Shown: positions 25,531 through 39,534, counted from the stretch's first letter. The stretch is 64,000 nucleotides of DNA from Lasioglossum baleicum (GCF_051020765.1 NC_134937.1:13322947-13386946), one strand, 5' to 3'. The notes: a model not told the origin generated them from the sequence alone. A program made the numbers and translations.

Positions 25531-25983
25531 CAACTTAAACGGGCAATTTACAATATAATATACATACTCGGATATCCCGATGCGAATGCAAAGTTGTTTT
25601 ACCAGTTTCCTGCGTTTCCTTCACCGTGAAACGAGCACGTGGAGTCTGCTTGCTCGTTTCAACAAGTACCGATATGTAAATCGTCCATTACAACCGGTGT
25701 GGGCTCAGGTGTGACCACGGTGTGACCAATAGCAGATATCGAAATGTACAATGCAGCTCGTAAATTGTTCGTCATGAAACGTACTTCAGATACAAAGTCA
25801 ACTTTATCGATTTAATTAACTCGCTATCCTCAATTATCCGTGACCGGTGGATACTTGATTGGTTTCTTATCTGAAATCCTCCATTCTTTTTATGAAGCAA
25901 ATAAAAGTCTAAAATTTCTTCTCGCGTGATTAATTAAAATTCTAAGGAACGTGTGGTCGATTTGAATTGAAAATTGTTTTGAT

Positions 25984-26521
25984 CAGGGCTTCGGAGCCGG
26001 TAGACAAAATTCTTAACTCCAACTCAGACTCCAACTCCTCTTCTTTTTTTACCTCCGACTCCGACGCCAATTTCTACTCCGACTCTTGAAATTGAAAAAA
26101 TATGTACTCAAAATAATTAAGAGTTGTAATAAAACTGAATAAATAGTTGAAATATTGTATTAAAGTCTAAGAATATGGAACAGATAACTGCGATACAACA
26201 CGACACGACTGTTACTTTCTTACTTTCAGGAAATAGTTAGAAAATACTACTACCATAATTTTAACTGTTTTTCCTCTACATAGTGCGGAGGTATATACAT
26301 ATACAATACGTCTATACTGTAGATCGAATATTAGCAATTTATTTATGTGTACATAAATCTATTAATGATTTATAAACAAAAGAGCCAGAGTTTGAGTCGG
26401 AGTAGATATATTTTTTCGACTCCGGGAGTCGATATATGTATAGCTTTTTCTTACTCCGGCTCCGACTCCAGTGATCAGCAATTACTTACTCCCAAACTCC
26501 GACTCCGACTCCAAAGCCCTG
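25984..26521. mobile_element. non-autonomous hAT element with 8-bp target duplication
   Basis: 538 bp, bounded by CAGGGCTTCGGAGCCGG on the left and the reverse complement of CAGGGCTTTGGAGTCGGAG on the right. Flanked by the identical 8-mer GTTTTGAT at 25976-25983 and 26522-26529. CAGGG ends and an 8-bp duplication are the hAT signature. Subterminal regions are full of ACTCCG/CGGAGT repeats on both sides, likely transposase-binding repeats. There is no transposase ORF. Confidence 0.92.
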
Positions 26522-27251
26522 GTTTTGATAGGTGGACATGGTTCCTGAATGAAGCATAGAAAGCGTCGTCCATCACCGCAGCCGCGGAAAGCTGATAATC
26601 TGAGATAACGTGCGGAGCATCGCACGGTCGTTTATTTTTAGGCTCGGCACGCGCGTACATTATACTATATGTACCGTGTATCCGTGTGATTGCCAACCGT
26701 TCTATATTTTTGAGGACAATGTCCGGAGTTACGTCATGTAATAATCGATGAATTTGCCACGCTAGTGGTCACGCTTTTTTTCTTCAATCACTGTCTCGTT
26801 CTCTTGTATGTAAAAAGCTCAACGAGAAAACAGGTTCAATTCGATGTGCACAATGTAAAAAAGATTGCTCTTGATTTTCGAATTAAAATTGCCTCGAGTC
26901 CAAAGGGTTGGAAAAGTTCATCACGAGCTTAGATTCTGTTCGCGAACTCCTCCTACACACATTACACGATGAATTAGTAGAATACACTCTATTTGAAATG
27001 GATGCACTTTGCAGCAAGTGCAGCAGCACTTTAGCGAGTATTTGCGTCCCCGAAGTCATCCGACTAATAAGTTAATTGGAAACTGGACCGAGAAATGCGC
27101 GTTTCTAAGTTTAACCAACTGCCATTCGGCATTTGTGAGACACCGCGATGACTCATTGGAATGTATACATATATGTATGTACTTGATAATTATAACTGGG
27201 GAAAATCGGTGAGCAGGTATGTATAGATTAAGGCAATGTGTTCACCGAGTA

Positions 27252-27472
27252 GGGTTGCCAGAAATGTTTTATCCAAATATAGAAGAACTAGTGAAAACTG
27301 TAATTATGTATATATGAGATAGGCTCAAAATATAGGAGTTCAAGTAAAAGAGGTACACAGCACATTTTAAACTTTTTTATTCAAACAAAGATTTTTGAAA
27401 ATTCCTACAGGTACGTAAAGATCAAGTTGAAATATAGAAGACTCATATCAAATATAGAAGATCTGGCAACCC
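27252..27472. mobile_element. TA-flanked MITE (GGGTTGCCAGA ends)
   Basis: 221 bp between TA dinucleotides (27250-27251 and 27473-27474). Ends are GGGTTGCCAGA and TCTGGCAACCC, with AAATATAGAAGA repeated inside both arms. Probably Tc1/mariner-related by its TA target. Confidence 0.8.
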
Positions 27473-28642
27473 TATCAACATCAACGAGAATCAGAGATAG
27501 AAGAAATATTAAAAAATAACTTGTTCTTCGGCCATTAATTACACGTTTGTCTGGCGAAAGATGCGTCCATTAGGGTTAACAATAATCCTCTTTGTCTGCT
27601 GAGAACGAGATGAGCGTGTGTGTGTAACATTGTATCGGGGAACAAAGAATCTTTCATCAGTTTACGACGACTATGGTCTCTTAAAGGATGCTTGAATGAC
27701 ACCTGTTTTTAATTGGTCTAAAAACAAAAACGTCTCACCTAGTTCCTCATCTTATTGTTTTGATTCGATCTAAATTTTGATGGCGCTTGAATCGATGATA
27801 CTATACACGTTTGGTTTTGTTTATCCCAGCATTTGCTACATCTACTATGACCTCTATCGTTTTTACAAAAGCGTCTGCGTCATCGATTACCCACTCCTGG
27901 CAGCATTAACAAAATACAAATATCATACAGGTCACAAAGTATGTTTGGTCTAGCGAGTTTTTCTGCCAGGAAACGCACAATGTCGTCTTTATGCAATGTA
28001 TATACATAATCTCTCTGAGGTCGCGACTCTCAAACAAGTTTGTTTTTTATTGTAATTTATGATCGCCATTTACAATGGCATTATAGAGGACATTGAAATT
28101 TAAATTTTGTACTCGGCGACCCTGTGTGGGCGTAACCATTGTTGCCATCTCGCAGATAACTCGGACTGGAAAGTTTTCGCATAAGAAACAAAATTGGTCA
28201 TCGTCGAGTGCTAGACGGTCGGTGGTAGACCTTTAATCGCGCTAATCAAAGGATAGGTTGATTCGTTGCACTGTTACAGAACTTCTTCAGTTACGAAATG
28301 TTTAGACTATACATATGTACTTCCGCTGCTGTAATCTGTAGATTAAGTTAAGCGCCACCGGTTAATCTATCTGATCGTTTGCTATTTGATCTGTCATATA
28401 AGTAAAGATATCATGTTACGTACAAACTGCAAGTGTTGCTTTAGACGCATGCATTCGTAGCCAAGAGTCTAGTTGATGAGTTCAATTTCTTTTACTAAGA
28501 AATAGAAATGTTGTATCTTATAAAATACCGGATTTATGAAACTGATGAGTTGCGTTTAATCAGGACAGTGCCGTGCTATGATGCAGAGAGGCGGCCGCAA
28601 CAGAAATCAAAATACATACAATTTGAACCACTCAATAATAAT

Positions 28643-28720
28643 TAACCCTTTGCTCTTGGAGCTATTTCAACTCGAAAATTAAACATTTCTTCCTAGAATA
28701 TTATTGCGAAGAAATTGTGC
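28643..28720. repeat. fragment of the TTAACCCTTTGC MITE family
   Basis: TTAACCCTTTGCTCTTGGAGCTATTT followed by a decayed interior (AAATTAAACATTTCTTCCTAGAAT) matching the reverse complement of 46975-47037 and part of 33491-33560. Only one half is recognisable. Confidence 0.55.
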
Positions 28721-29535
28721 TACAGAATCGATTTTTGTTTCCTACTTTTTACAACGTCGCGTGATGCAAACACTTATTAACGGAACATCATTTGCACAAT
28801 TATGTTAATTCGCCTGGCTCCGTCTGCTACTACTGTTTGCTATTTCCGCGTGCATTATTTATGCACCGAGAGACTGCAATTTGCAAGGTCGTAAATATAT
28901 GTCTTAAAGTCAAAATCGATGTTGCTTTGCATAACAAATTCTGGAACAGATTTGGTTGCAGTCCATGCAAATGAATGCGCGAAATCGGGCACCGAATCGA
29001 GATTTCAATCTACCTTCCGAAAATAATATAACAATTTTTAAACACTTTTCTTAAATCTTGACTCAGAATGAAAATTTTGTACATGAAATAGACGATAGCT
29101 CGATGATTAAGTTACAGTACGACATCCCATCCATTTTTTCCCATTTATTTATAGATCTAATTTCTGCCAATCAGTCATCCCACAGTCCAGACGCTCCGGA
29201 TAAATGAACGATAATAATAACTGATTGGCAAGAGCGACTGTTATCCAATTTGCCGGCGATAATCGTGTAGAGCCAATTAAAACGAAAAGTTTCCGCGATT
29301 TAATTTAATCTCATTAAGTAACCAATATTATTTGTCACGGTAGAAAACCCCGATGATTATTATTATCGTTAATTTTATTGTTCCGTGAGATACTCCATAA
29401 TTAGTCGGTACACTGTAATTGCTTTCAAGAATTATTTTTATTGTTCACCAGGAAGATAAGTACATATTTTAATTGTCGTCCTTCTATTGCAGATAATTCA
29501 TCTCAGCTGCAGAGCACTACTACTCGACCACCAAA

Positions 29536-32500
29536 ATGGTACGTGTAAACAGAAAAACTTCCATAATCATTCGTAAACAAGTGGTGGTCTTTAATTTAAT
29601 GTTAATTTAATATTATTCTTTTTATTTTAGGAGAATAACAAACCGCCAACGGAGATGGACACTTTCCTGCCTCAGGATGGGTCCAACTTAAAAGATGGCG
29701 TATTATCATCCAAGTAAGCCTTATCGACGTTATCCTAGCGAGATCAATTTAAGAAGCACTTGAAGTTTAAATTTATTTTTGACCTCGTATCAGCGAGATA
29801 AAGCGAATCAAACCTCTGTAGAGGTAGTAATTTATTTTACTGTACGATATGTGCAGATAAAATGCTTCGATATGACCAATAATTAAAATCGAAACTCTAT
29901 AAAACGTAATCGCTCAACGATTAACAGGATAAATTATCTTTCCTGTAGTCTGATCATTAATAACAACATAGCATGTGTTTCATTATCGTAATTTTTTCTG
30001 CTCTTTGCAGATACAAAGTACAAGTAGCTCCACGAGATCCGGAGACCGGTCAAGGAGACGGCAAAACGTTTGATCCGTTCACCGAACGAAGAATTGATAA
30101 CCCGACAACGTGAGTGTCTGGTCACGAGACAATGATTAATGAATGAGAGTTTTAATAATATAGTCCATCGTAGAGCGAGGGTTAAAAAAATGTTGGCACG
30201 TGCCGACTATTCTATCTTAATATTGCTGGCATCATTAGCCTTTGTTTCTGATTTCTATACATATGTATTTAACTGCACTGCGTATTCTGGTAGTTATTGT
30301 ATATTATCAGTAGACTGCATTTTTCTCTTCATTTTAATATTAACAAGTTGGAAACTGTCCAGTGTCCCCATTTTTGTAATAAAATTCGCAGTCAGCTTAT
30401 CAGCGATTCAATTGTTTATAACCCTCCGCTTGCAACTCAGATTACGAATATGTTATCTTGTTATGCACGTCATAAACTATCCATATATGTATCTGTTGTT
30501 CGACATGGCGCAAGCAATTAGTATAAGAATTTGTAAAGTAATGTGTACTAAACAGGGGTTCAAAGTCTTCTTTATCCTGTCGTTCAGATTAAAGTTGAAA
30601 GAAGCTGGTAGGATTGTTCGCGTAACAAACAACGATATTCATATTTGTCAATTATAATAACGTTGTCTCGTTCTTTTTATCCAGGGACTGTGACACATTA
30701 ACGCATTTATTGAAGGCCTCACTCGGCACCGGTATCCTATCTATGCCGATTGCTTTCAAGCATGCCGGTCTTCTTGTCGGTGTTTTCGCTACGGTTCTGG
30801 TCGCATTTGTTTGCACGCACTGCGCCTACATTTTGGTAAAGAGAAACTGCAATTATTTTGTAGCATGCAACTGTAATGTAATGTAACGTAATCACTAGAC
30901 TGCGGATTTGATGCATGTATGACAGGAATTGGTAGATGTAATTTAAAAGAGTAAACACGTCAAGACAATTAATAAGCATCCATGTGTTATTTTCAATTGA
31001 TTAAAATCGTTAAAGTTAGGAAGAAATTTTTATAGAGACTTGTATTTGACGAAGAAAACGTTTATTTTGCATAAAGATCCGCAGTGTAGCAATCGCGAAC
31101 GATATTGTGAATGAAATCGATTGTATTTTAGATAAAATGCGCACACGTCCTTTACCACAAAACGCGGCGAACGGAGATGAGCTTCGCGGACGTAGCGGAA
31201 GTAGCATTTTCCACGGGACCAGAATGGGGAAGAAGGTTTTCCAAGCCAATTAGGTAAGTTAGGCACCCAGCAAGAGCAAATGTTACATCGTTACACAACG
31301 TTATCATCATAAATATGATTACATAACACATTGTGGTTCTGTTCCCGCAGGTATCTAATTCAAATTAGTTTATTCGCAACGTACTTTGGCACCTGCAGTG
31401 TGTACACAGTAATAGTTGCAGCGAACTTCAATCAAATCATCGAGCACTATGCAGACGTTGGCGCTGGCGAGTTTAGTCTAAGACTAACGACAGCTTGTCT
31501 GCTGATCCCCATGATACTACTCAGTTGGATACCAAACCTGAAGTACCTCGCGCCTGTCTCCATGGTAGCTAACATATTCATGGGAACAGGTTTAGGAATT
31601 ACGTTTTATTACTTAGTAGGGGAATTGAAACCTTTGACGTCGGTACCCTTAATTGCGCCTATCGCTGGGTTCCCGCAGTTCTTCAGTATTACTGTGTTTG
31701 CTATGGAAGCGATAGGTACGTTACGTTTCATGATAACGGCGTCCTATAACTTATGGTGCAACCAGGAAGAATGCGATAACAATCAAATGATAATATTTTA
31801 TTTTCTTGTACAGTAACACCTTTCTTGTTGTACCGTCAATTATGGCACGCCTTGTAGAATCACAGAACTTTATTTTAACCCGTAGCACTCGAGTGGTGAG
31901 TCAGAGTCGCCACTAAAAATGGCTATATCATATTCAAACTATAGTTTAGATTTTTAGATTATTGGATACATTAGTATCTAATCAATTACTAAACATTTAA
32001 GTATTGGAGGAAGTGTTACATCAATTTCATATCCATAAAATGAAAAAAATCATATTTTTAAAATAACTCCGATTGCAAAGGGTTGAGAAGATTAGAATGA
32101 CGGTGTATACAAATTTTACAAATCCACAGTTTAATTGTAGACAAAAGAACACGTTTGAACGAATGTAATTTCAGGTGTTGTGATGCCATTGGAGAACAAC
32201 ATGAAAACACCGCAGCATTTCGTCGGGATCTGCGGTGTTCTCAACAAGGGAATGTCCGGGGTTACACTTATATACATTCTACTGGGATTCTTGGGCTACG
32301 CGAGATATCAGGACGAGACTTTAGACAGCATTACGCTGAACTTGCCAACGGAAGAAATGTAAGTTGCAATCTATAAAACAAAAAACAAAATACATACCAA
32401 GATTTACAAAGAAGTCACTCTTGAATAAATGTGCTAATTAATATATATACATTTTCAGACCAGCCCAGATTGTGAAGATCTTAATAGCCCTAGCTGTTTA

Positions 32501-32962
32501 TTGCACATTCGGTCTTCAGTTTTACGTGTGTCTCGATATCGCCTGGAATGGTATTAAAGACAGGTTCCAGAAGAAACCAGTCCTGGCTAATTATGTTTTG
32601 CGAACTGTTATGGTCGCTGGAGCAGGTACTTATAATCAATACTATACGTGTTGAGATTGCGTAATGGCCGCTTTGGTTGGCTTAAATGAAAATAATTAAC
32701 TAAACTGCATTATGTTGCAGTTCTACTGGCTGTGATCGTGCCGACTATCGGGCCCTTTATCGGGCTGATCGGTGCATTTTGCTTTTCCATACTGGGACTG
32801 CTGATCCCTGTGTTCATCGAAACTGTAACGTACTGGGACGTTGGTTTCGGTCCAGGAAATTGGGTGGCCTTGAAGAACATAGTGATCTGCATCATCGGTT
32901 TCATGGCTTTGGTGTTCGGATCTCGTAGCGCGCTGATAGAAATCGTGAAGTTATACAGTTAA
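29536..32962 (+). CDS. SLC36-type proton-coupled amino acid transporter
   Basis: Nine coding exons: 29536-29538 (the ATG alone), 29631-29713, 30011-30109, 30685-30835, 31132-31253, 31351-31715, 32175-32358, 32459-32625 and 32721-32962. All joins are phase-consistent and total 1416 bp, 471 residues plus stop. The N terminus is hydrophilic (TEMDTFLPQDG). DCDTLTHLLKASLGTGILSM with PIAFKHAGLL is the AAAP/SLC36 first-helix signature, followed by about ten further membrane helices, VVMPLENNMKTPQHF and a C-terminal helix ending ALIEIVKLYS. The family imports small amino acids with protons at the plasma membrane or lysosome and in insects acts in growth and TOR signalling (the Drosophila relative is pathetic). 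The ATG exon starts at 29493 after an acceptor, so an untranslated exon lies upstream. AATAAA occurs at 33049. Introns 4 and 6 contain MITEs. Confidence 0.96.
30898..31086. mobile_element. GACTGCGGATC-family MITE in transporter intron 4
   Basis: 189 bp between TA dinucleotides (30896-30897, 31087-31088). Left end GACTGCGGATTTGATGCATG; right end TTTATTTTGCATAAAGATCC then GCAGTG. It makes up about two thirds of the 296-bp intron and ends 45 bp before the acceptor. Confidence 0.85.
31879..32085. mobile_element. TTAACCC-family MITE in transporter intron 6
   Basis: Begins TTAACCCGTAGCACTCGAGTGG and ends CTCCGATTGCAAAGGGTT. It is the inverse orientation of the copy at 33491-33667: GCCACTAAAAAT, TCAATTTCATATCC and the end motifs match. 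The TTAA flank points to a piggyBac-type element. Confidence 0.65.
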
Positions 32963-34283
32963 AAGTGGGTGTCCTCATAGTTGTGTACATATTCAAAAAT
33001 GTTCCAAGCCGGTAATTGTTTGGAAAATCACTTACAAGATTCGTAGGAAATAAATTTCTGATATGTACTTTTTAAGTAGACAATCACGAATGATAACGTA
33101 TCATTTGCAATAACTTATTTTGCAGTATCACTTTGGCGATGAGAAAGTCTTATCAGAAATTTACTTGCTACTCATGTGCCTATAAAGTGAGTGCTCTAGT
33201 AAGATACAATGAGAAAACTGTTGAAAAAAGATTATCTTCGGTTGCTGAGCAAGGAAGAGATCTAGAAAGGTGTACTACGATTCGAAGTATGCCTCCACGC
33301 ACAAATTTCTGAAATTATGTCATCGAACGGTTATATGAAAGTATGATGAGTATACGAGAAGTTAGGCGATGCATTTCAAAGCGCTAGTAATGTCACGTTT
33401 CTAATTTTTATTCGACACGAGGCATGCACAGACTGAGAACCATTGGCAGTATTCAAGTTATAAACACATCGCAACTGTGAACCATTTAATAACCCTTTGC
33501 AATCGGAGCTATTCAGAGCTATTTTAACTCAAAAACTAACTTGACTAGAATATTTCCGTTCCCTATGATTTTCCAAATTTTATGGATATGAAATTGGTAA
33601 AATACTTTATTATTAGATACAGTAATTTTTAGTGGCGCCTCAGTCACTATTCGAGTGCTAAGGGTTAAAAAGAAACATGAACGGTTTTCACAGACAGTAT
33701 TTTTAATTGCTATGATAGCGAATCGATATTTATAAATTTTTTAAGAAATATGTTTCGAAAATGGAAATTTACAATCTCATATTAATTTTTATTAATTAAT
33801 TTACAATCTCAACTTAATTTTTCAAGTTACATGCGATGTCCGTTATTTGAGAGTCAAACCTAATCATATCTTGAAGTATAACATTTTACAATTCAGTGAC
33901 ATAAATCATTTGTTTGTTAGAATATAGCGTTGAAATCTGTAAAATGTTTGTAAAACGAGAAAACATTTCATGTATAGGAATCATAAGCGTACGGTTCCTG
34001 TTCCATGACTAGTACATGTGATAGGCATACAGTGTATAAAATGTTTTCACTCTTTCTATGTTGCATTTACTGTGAATACAGAATTTACAAATGGAAAAAA
34101 AAGAATATTCTCTCGGAGCAATGTTTTCTGCTCTGAGACTTTTGCGAACTAATCATCTTTTTATACAACTGTTGAAAATTTTTACATATTCATGGTAAAA
34201 AAGATGAAAATGCAACAAATACAATTATTAAATACATTTTACACTAGAAACAGTGTCTTTTATTCTTCCTGCTTATATATACA
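32963..34283. other. 3' flank of the transporter gene, no further gene
   Basis: Contains the transporter poly(A) signal AATAAA at 33049 and one TTAACCC-family MITE (33491-33667). Otherwise AT-rich sequence with no exon seen. Confidence 0.5.
33491..33667. mobile_element. TTAACCC-family MITE
   Basis: Left end ACCCTTTGCAATCGGAGC; right end ACTATTCGAGTGCTAAGGGTTAA. About 177 bp. Same family as 31879-32085 in the opposite orientation. Partial copies at 28643 and 46895. Confidence 0.65.
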
Positions 34284-34917
<634 letters not shown>

Positions 34918-34923
34918 TAAATA

Positions 34924-35382
<459 letters not shown>

Positions 35383-36075
35383 GGTTGCAGATTCATTTAA
35401 AATTGCTGAACTTCTTCCTTTTGCCACTAGGAGCAGTGATGGTAGGTAAGGCGCTTTTTTCGCGCATGCGCGACTATTCTAATCTCAGACGGCCTCAGTC
35501 ATGTACGAAGATCGGGTACCTTGGCCGCCCCGCTAATTTTTGGCCCCTGCCGTAGGGTAGCGCCAAAGCCGCCACAGTTCCCCACAAATTTCGGACGTAG
35601 ATACGGTCCTGACGAAACTCGCGCATGCGCGAAAAAAGCGACTTACCTATACCATCACTGGTTCCATGGATGGCAGCTAGAGACGCTGCGCGGAAAAAAC
35701 AGTAACGTATCTATGATGACGAGGTAATGAAGCCCTGCGCCCTGTGCCTTGAGACAGTTATATTGGCGCGGAAATACCGAAACAATCTGTTCCGGACAAA
35801 AAAACTTCAGGACGTGTTCTACAAGTTACAAAATATACACAAATGCACGTGTTATACATTCATTTTTCAGAATCAAATCATACAAATCTTTTCAAATTCT
35901 GCGGGGTGCTCACGGTACCCCATTTTATCGAGAATCTTATTATTATACTGAATACTGAGGCTAATCGCCGCGCATGCGCGTGAACTGTTGCGCATTTCTG
36001 GCATCACCATACTGTCATCACTGATCGGCAGTATCGGCACGAGTATTCAATTCGATTCAGTATAACTCAGTAAAA
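35383..36075. promoter_or_regulatory. divergent RPB10-SLU7 promoter region
   Basis: The 693 bp between the two start codons hold three CGCGCATGCGCG palindromes at 35461, 35620 and 35969. That is the NRF1 (insect Ewg) consensus, common in housekeeping promoters. The third lies outside the MITE, about 100 bp upstream of the SLU7 ATG, and is the best candidate for an original site. Confidence 0.55.
35434..35660. mobile_element. MITE with 40-bp inverted ends carrying NRF1-type palindromes
   Basis: Left end CAGTGATGGTAGGTAAG, then GCGCTTTTTTCGCGCATGCG; the right end is its imperfect complement ending CCATCACTG. About 227 bp. Each arm includes CGCGCATGCGCG (35461-35472 and 35620-35631). No target duplication is visible. 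It begins 52 bp upstream of the RPB10 start codon. Confidence 0.8.
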
Positions 36076-38119
36076 ATGGCTAACACACTGGCTAATGTGC
36101 CTGTATCGAAGATTATAAAGAATACAAGCACTTTTGAGGATGAGCCGAGGAAAAAGAGTAGAGAGGATTGGCGAAAAGCAAAGGAGTTGGAAGAAGCAAG
36201 AAAAGCTGGTACAGCACCAGCCGCGGTAGATGAAGAAGGGAAAGATATCAATCCACATATTCCACAGTATATTAGTGCTACACCTTGGTATTTTGGAGCA
36301 CAGGTATTTAGTATTTCTATCGATAATTATACGTTGAAAAATATCCTTTCGACAACTAATATATTTGTACAAAAATATTTTATAGGGTCCTACTTTGAAA
36401 CATCAAAGACCACAGCCAGAGAAACAAAAACAATTTAGCGGAATAGACGAATGGTATAATCGAGGTGTCGACTCTTCTAAATTAATAACAAAATTTCGTA
36501 AAGGAGCTTGCGAGAACTGCGGTGCCATGACTCACAAAAGAAAGGAATGCATGGAGCGTCCGCGTAAAATTGGAGCCAAATATACAAACGCGAACATCGC
36601 TCCGGATGAATTCGGTCAGCCTGAATTATCTATGGATTACGACGGCAAAAGAGATAGGTAATCTAACTGTCCCATGTGTGCTTTTATTTGGGAATAAATT
36701 ACAATGTTACAATTCCAATTTATTTTTATTATAGGTGGGCTGGTTATGATCCTTCGGAGCATAGAGCCATTGTTGAAGAATATCAGAAAATTGAAGAAGC
36801 TAAAAGACAAATGCGTGCGGAAAAGCTGAACGCGGAAGAGAACGACGAACAAGATTCGGATAAAGACGAGGACAAATATGTGGACGAAGTTGATATGCCA
36901 GGGACAAAAGTAGATTCGAAACAACGTATTACAGTTAGAAATCTGAGAATCAGAGAAGACACTGCAAAATACCTACGAAATTTGGATCCGAATTCCGCAT
37001 ACTATGATCCTAAAACGAGATCTATGCGTGACAATCCTTATACTGGAACAGAAAGAGAGTGAGTATCTGTGTTTCTTAACAAGTTTCTTAACTTCCAAAG
37101 CATTCTTCTATATAAATACCTATTGCATAACATTACAGAGTGGATTATAAAGGTGAAAACTTTGTTCGTTTCTCCGGAGACACGCAATGTCATGCGAACG
37201 CTCAATTGTTCGCGTGGGAAGCTCATGAAAGGGGTGTCGATGTTCATTTACTTGCTGAACCAACGAAACTGGAATTGCTTAAACAGGAGTACGATAAAAA
37301 GCGGGATGAACTAAAAGACAAAGCTCGCGACAGTATAATAAGTACATATGGTGGCGAAGAGCATCTCGATACTCTACCGTCTTCTCTTTTATTAGCGCAA
37401 ACAGAACAATACGTAGAATATTCTAGATACGGAAAAGTACGTAACTTAACAAAATCCTATAATACTTTATTTGTTTTATTCGATGAGTACTTTTAATTTA
37501 TATGGATAATTTACAGATTATCAAAGGACAGGATAGACAAGTAATTCGTTCAAAATATGAAGAGGATGTCTATCCAAATAATCACACCTCTGTGTGGGGA
37601 TCTTACTGGCATGCTGGTACATGGGGTTATAAGTGTTGCCATTCGTTTGTTAAGAATTCTTACTGTACAGGAGAAGCAGGTAAAAAGGCATTCGATGCGA
37701 AAGTTACGGAAAACAAAAAAACAGCGGAAGAGGAAATTTCGGACGGTGAAAATGAGAAGGAAGACTCACCTGATGAAAAATCATCTTGTAGCGATAGTTC
37801 GTCGGACGAAGAGGAGAAAAGACCGAAAACAATCAAGAGATCGAAATCGTCTAAGAAAAAGGATAAAAAACGAAAACAGAAGGAACGAAAGCAGAAGGAG
37901 AAGATGGCGAAGAAGGAAGAGGAAGACAAGCTGCAACAAGCGCTGGAGAAAGAAAGAGAGAATCAAAAGAGAGCAGAAAAGCTGTTGGGGATAGACGAAA
38001 GGAAGCGGCCGTATAACAGTATGTACGAAGTACAAGAACCAACGGTGGAAGAAATAGAAGCGTTCCAAATGAAGCGGCAACGCGAGGATGATCCTATGGC
38101 AGAATTTCTTAACAAATGA
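36076..38119 (+). CDS. Slu7: pre-mRNA-splicing factor SLU7
   Basis: Five exons: 36076-36303, 36386-36657, 36735-37058, 37139-37436 and 37517-38119. All phases agree, giving 574 residues, close to the animal norm. Near residue 110 is the CCHC zinc knuckle CENCGAMTHKRKEC. Other conserved blocks are RDRWAGYDPSEH, NLRIREDTAKYL with LDPNSAYYDPKTRSMR, ENFVRFSGDTQCHANAQLFA, and HTSVWGSYWHAGTWGYKCC. The C terminus is acidic then Lys-rich coiled coil (KKDKKRKQKERKQKEK) and ends DDPMAEFLNK. SLU7 acts in the second catalytic step of splicing and in 3' splice-site choice, in the nucleus. AATAAA at 38168 is the likely poly(A) signal, immediately before a SINE tail. Confidence 0.98.
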
Positions 38120-38184
38120 ACAATATCTTTAATTTAAGCCCGTCTAGCATTAGAGTTGTACATACTGAATAAACTTAAAATAGT

Positions 38185-38350
38185 TGGACATGATATTTGG
38201 TCCCCTCAGGGTTTCAAATTCATTTACCAATCCTCTCCTCTTTCCACTCTCACCATCGCCTTTTCAGCGGGACCTACTGTTTATGGTGGGTTCCGAACCA
38301 CCTTTTGCCAACAACACGTGAAAAACACCCCGGGTGGGTCACTTTCCGGT
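38185..38350 (-). repeat. SINE tail copy, 5' truncated
   Basis: About 166 bp matching 38945-39111 with few differences, in the same orientation. It lacks the 5S-like head. It starts some 12 bp after the SLU7 poly(A) signal. With the copy at 38945 it forms direct repeats around the right inverted arm. Confidence 0.75.
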
Positions 38351-38454
38351 CAGGTATATCAGATCACTGTAACTTTCACGTTATCCCCGCGCCCGGTTAC
38401 CGGGCTCGCTGAATAGCACAGGGGCTGGCAGTCTTTAATAGTATCTCGTCGGTG

Positions 38455-38936
<482 letters not shown>

Positions 38937-38944
38937 TATATGTA

Positions 38945-39217
38945 TGGACATGATATTTGGTCCCCTCAGGGTTTCAAATTCATTTACCAATCCTCTTCCT
39001 CTTTCCGCTCTCCCCATCACCTTTTCAGCGGGACCTACTGTTTATGGTGGGTTCCGAACCACCTTTTGCCAACAACACGTGAAAAACACCCCGGGTGGGT
39101 CACTTTCCGGTTTTTGACCAGACGGTCACCCATCCTAGTGCCGGTCACGTTCCACGTTGTTTAACTTCGGTGATCTAACGAGAACCGGTGCTTTCAACGG
39201 GACTACGGTTGTTGGCA
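38945..39217 (-). mobile_element. 5S rRNA-derived SINE
   Basis: Read on the minus strand it starts GCCAACAACC (39217), then CCGGTTCTCGT, GATCACCGAAGTTAA and GGATGGGTGACCG. These are the order and spacing of 5S rRNA including its internal promoter. A non-5S body and tail follow, ending GGGACCAAATATCATGTCC (38945). This is the architecture of a SINE3-type, 5S-headed element. Confidence 0.8.
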
Positions 39218-39534
39218 ACTTAAAATAGTTTCCTTTTGTAAATTATAATCTTGAGAAAGTTAAATTTTACTCGCAACTTACTTATGCAACAAGGTTGCAC
39301 CAAGTTGCACTTGCTTTATATCGCTATCCATAATTTTGAATTATCTTGTGACGCGACTTGTGGGCACCAGATATGTACTCTGTTATCTTGGAACACTGTG
39401 TTCTATGCGTATCCTATACCTGGTGGGTTTATAAATATACAGGGTGAACTACGTGTTAATTATTATATAGCAGCAGAGAGGATAATAGCAGTCCGATCTA
39501 AAATGTTTTTATCAACATACAGCATGGTTTTAAA

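Larger units (their letters stand above)
14776..29492. other. long gene-free region (about 14.7 kb)
   Basis: I find no exon with convincing coding character or phase-matched splice sites. The region holds several MITEs (listed separately), AT-rich filler and a few promoter-like GC patches, notably 17490-17860. It may be intergenic, or a long first intron of the transporter gene, whose ATG exon at 29493 begins with a splice acceptor. Confidence 0.5.

Noticed and set aside
30139..30657. A 172-codon plus-strand ORF
   Set aside because: It lies inside transporter intron 3 (30110-30684) and is hydrophobic from AT-rich codons; the flanking exons splice across it in frame.
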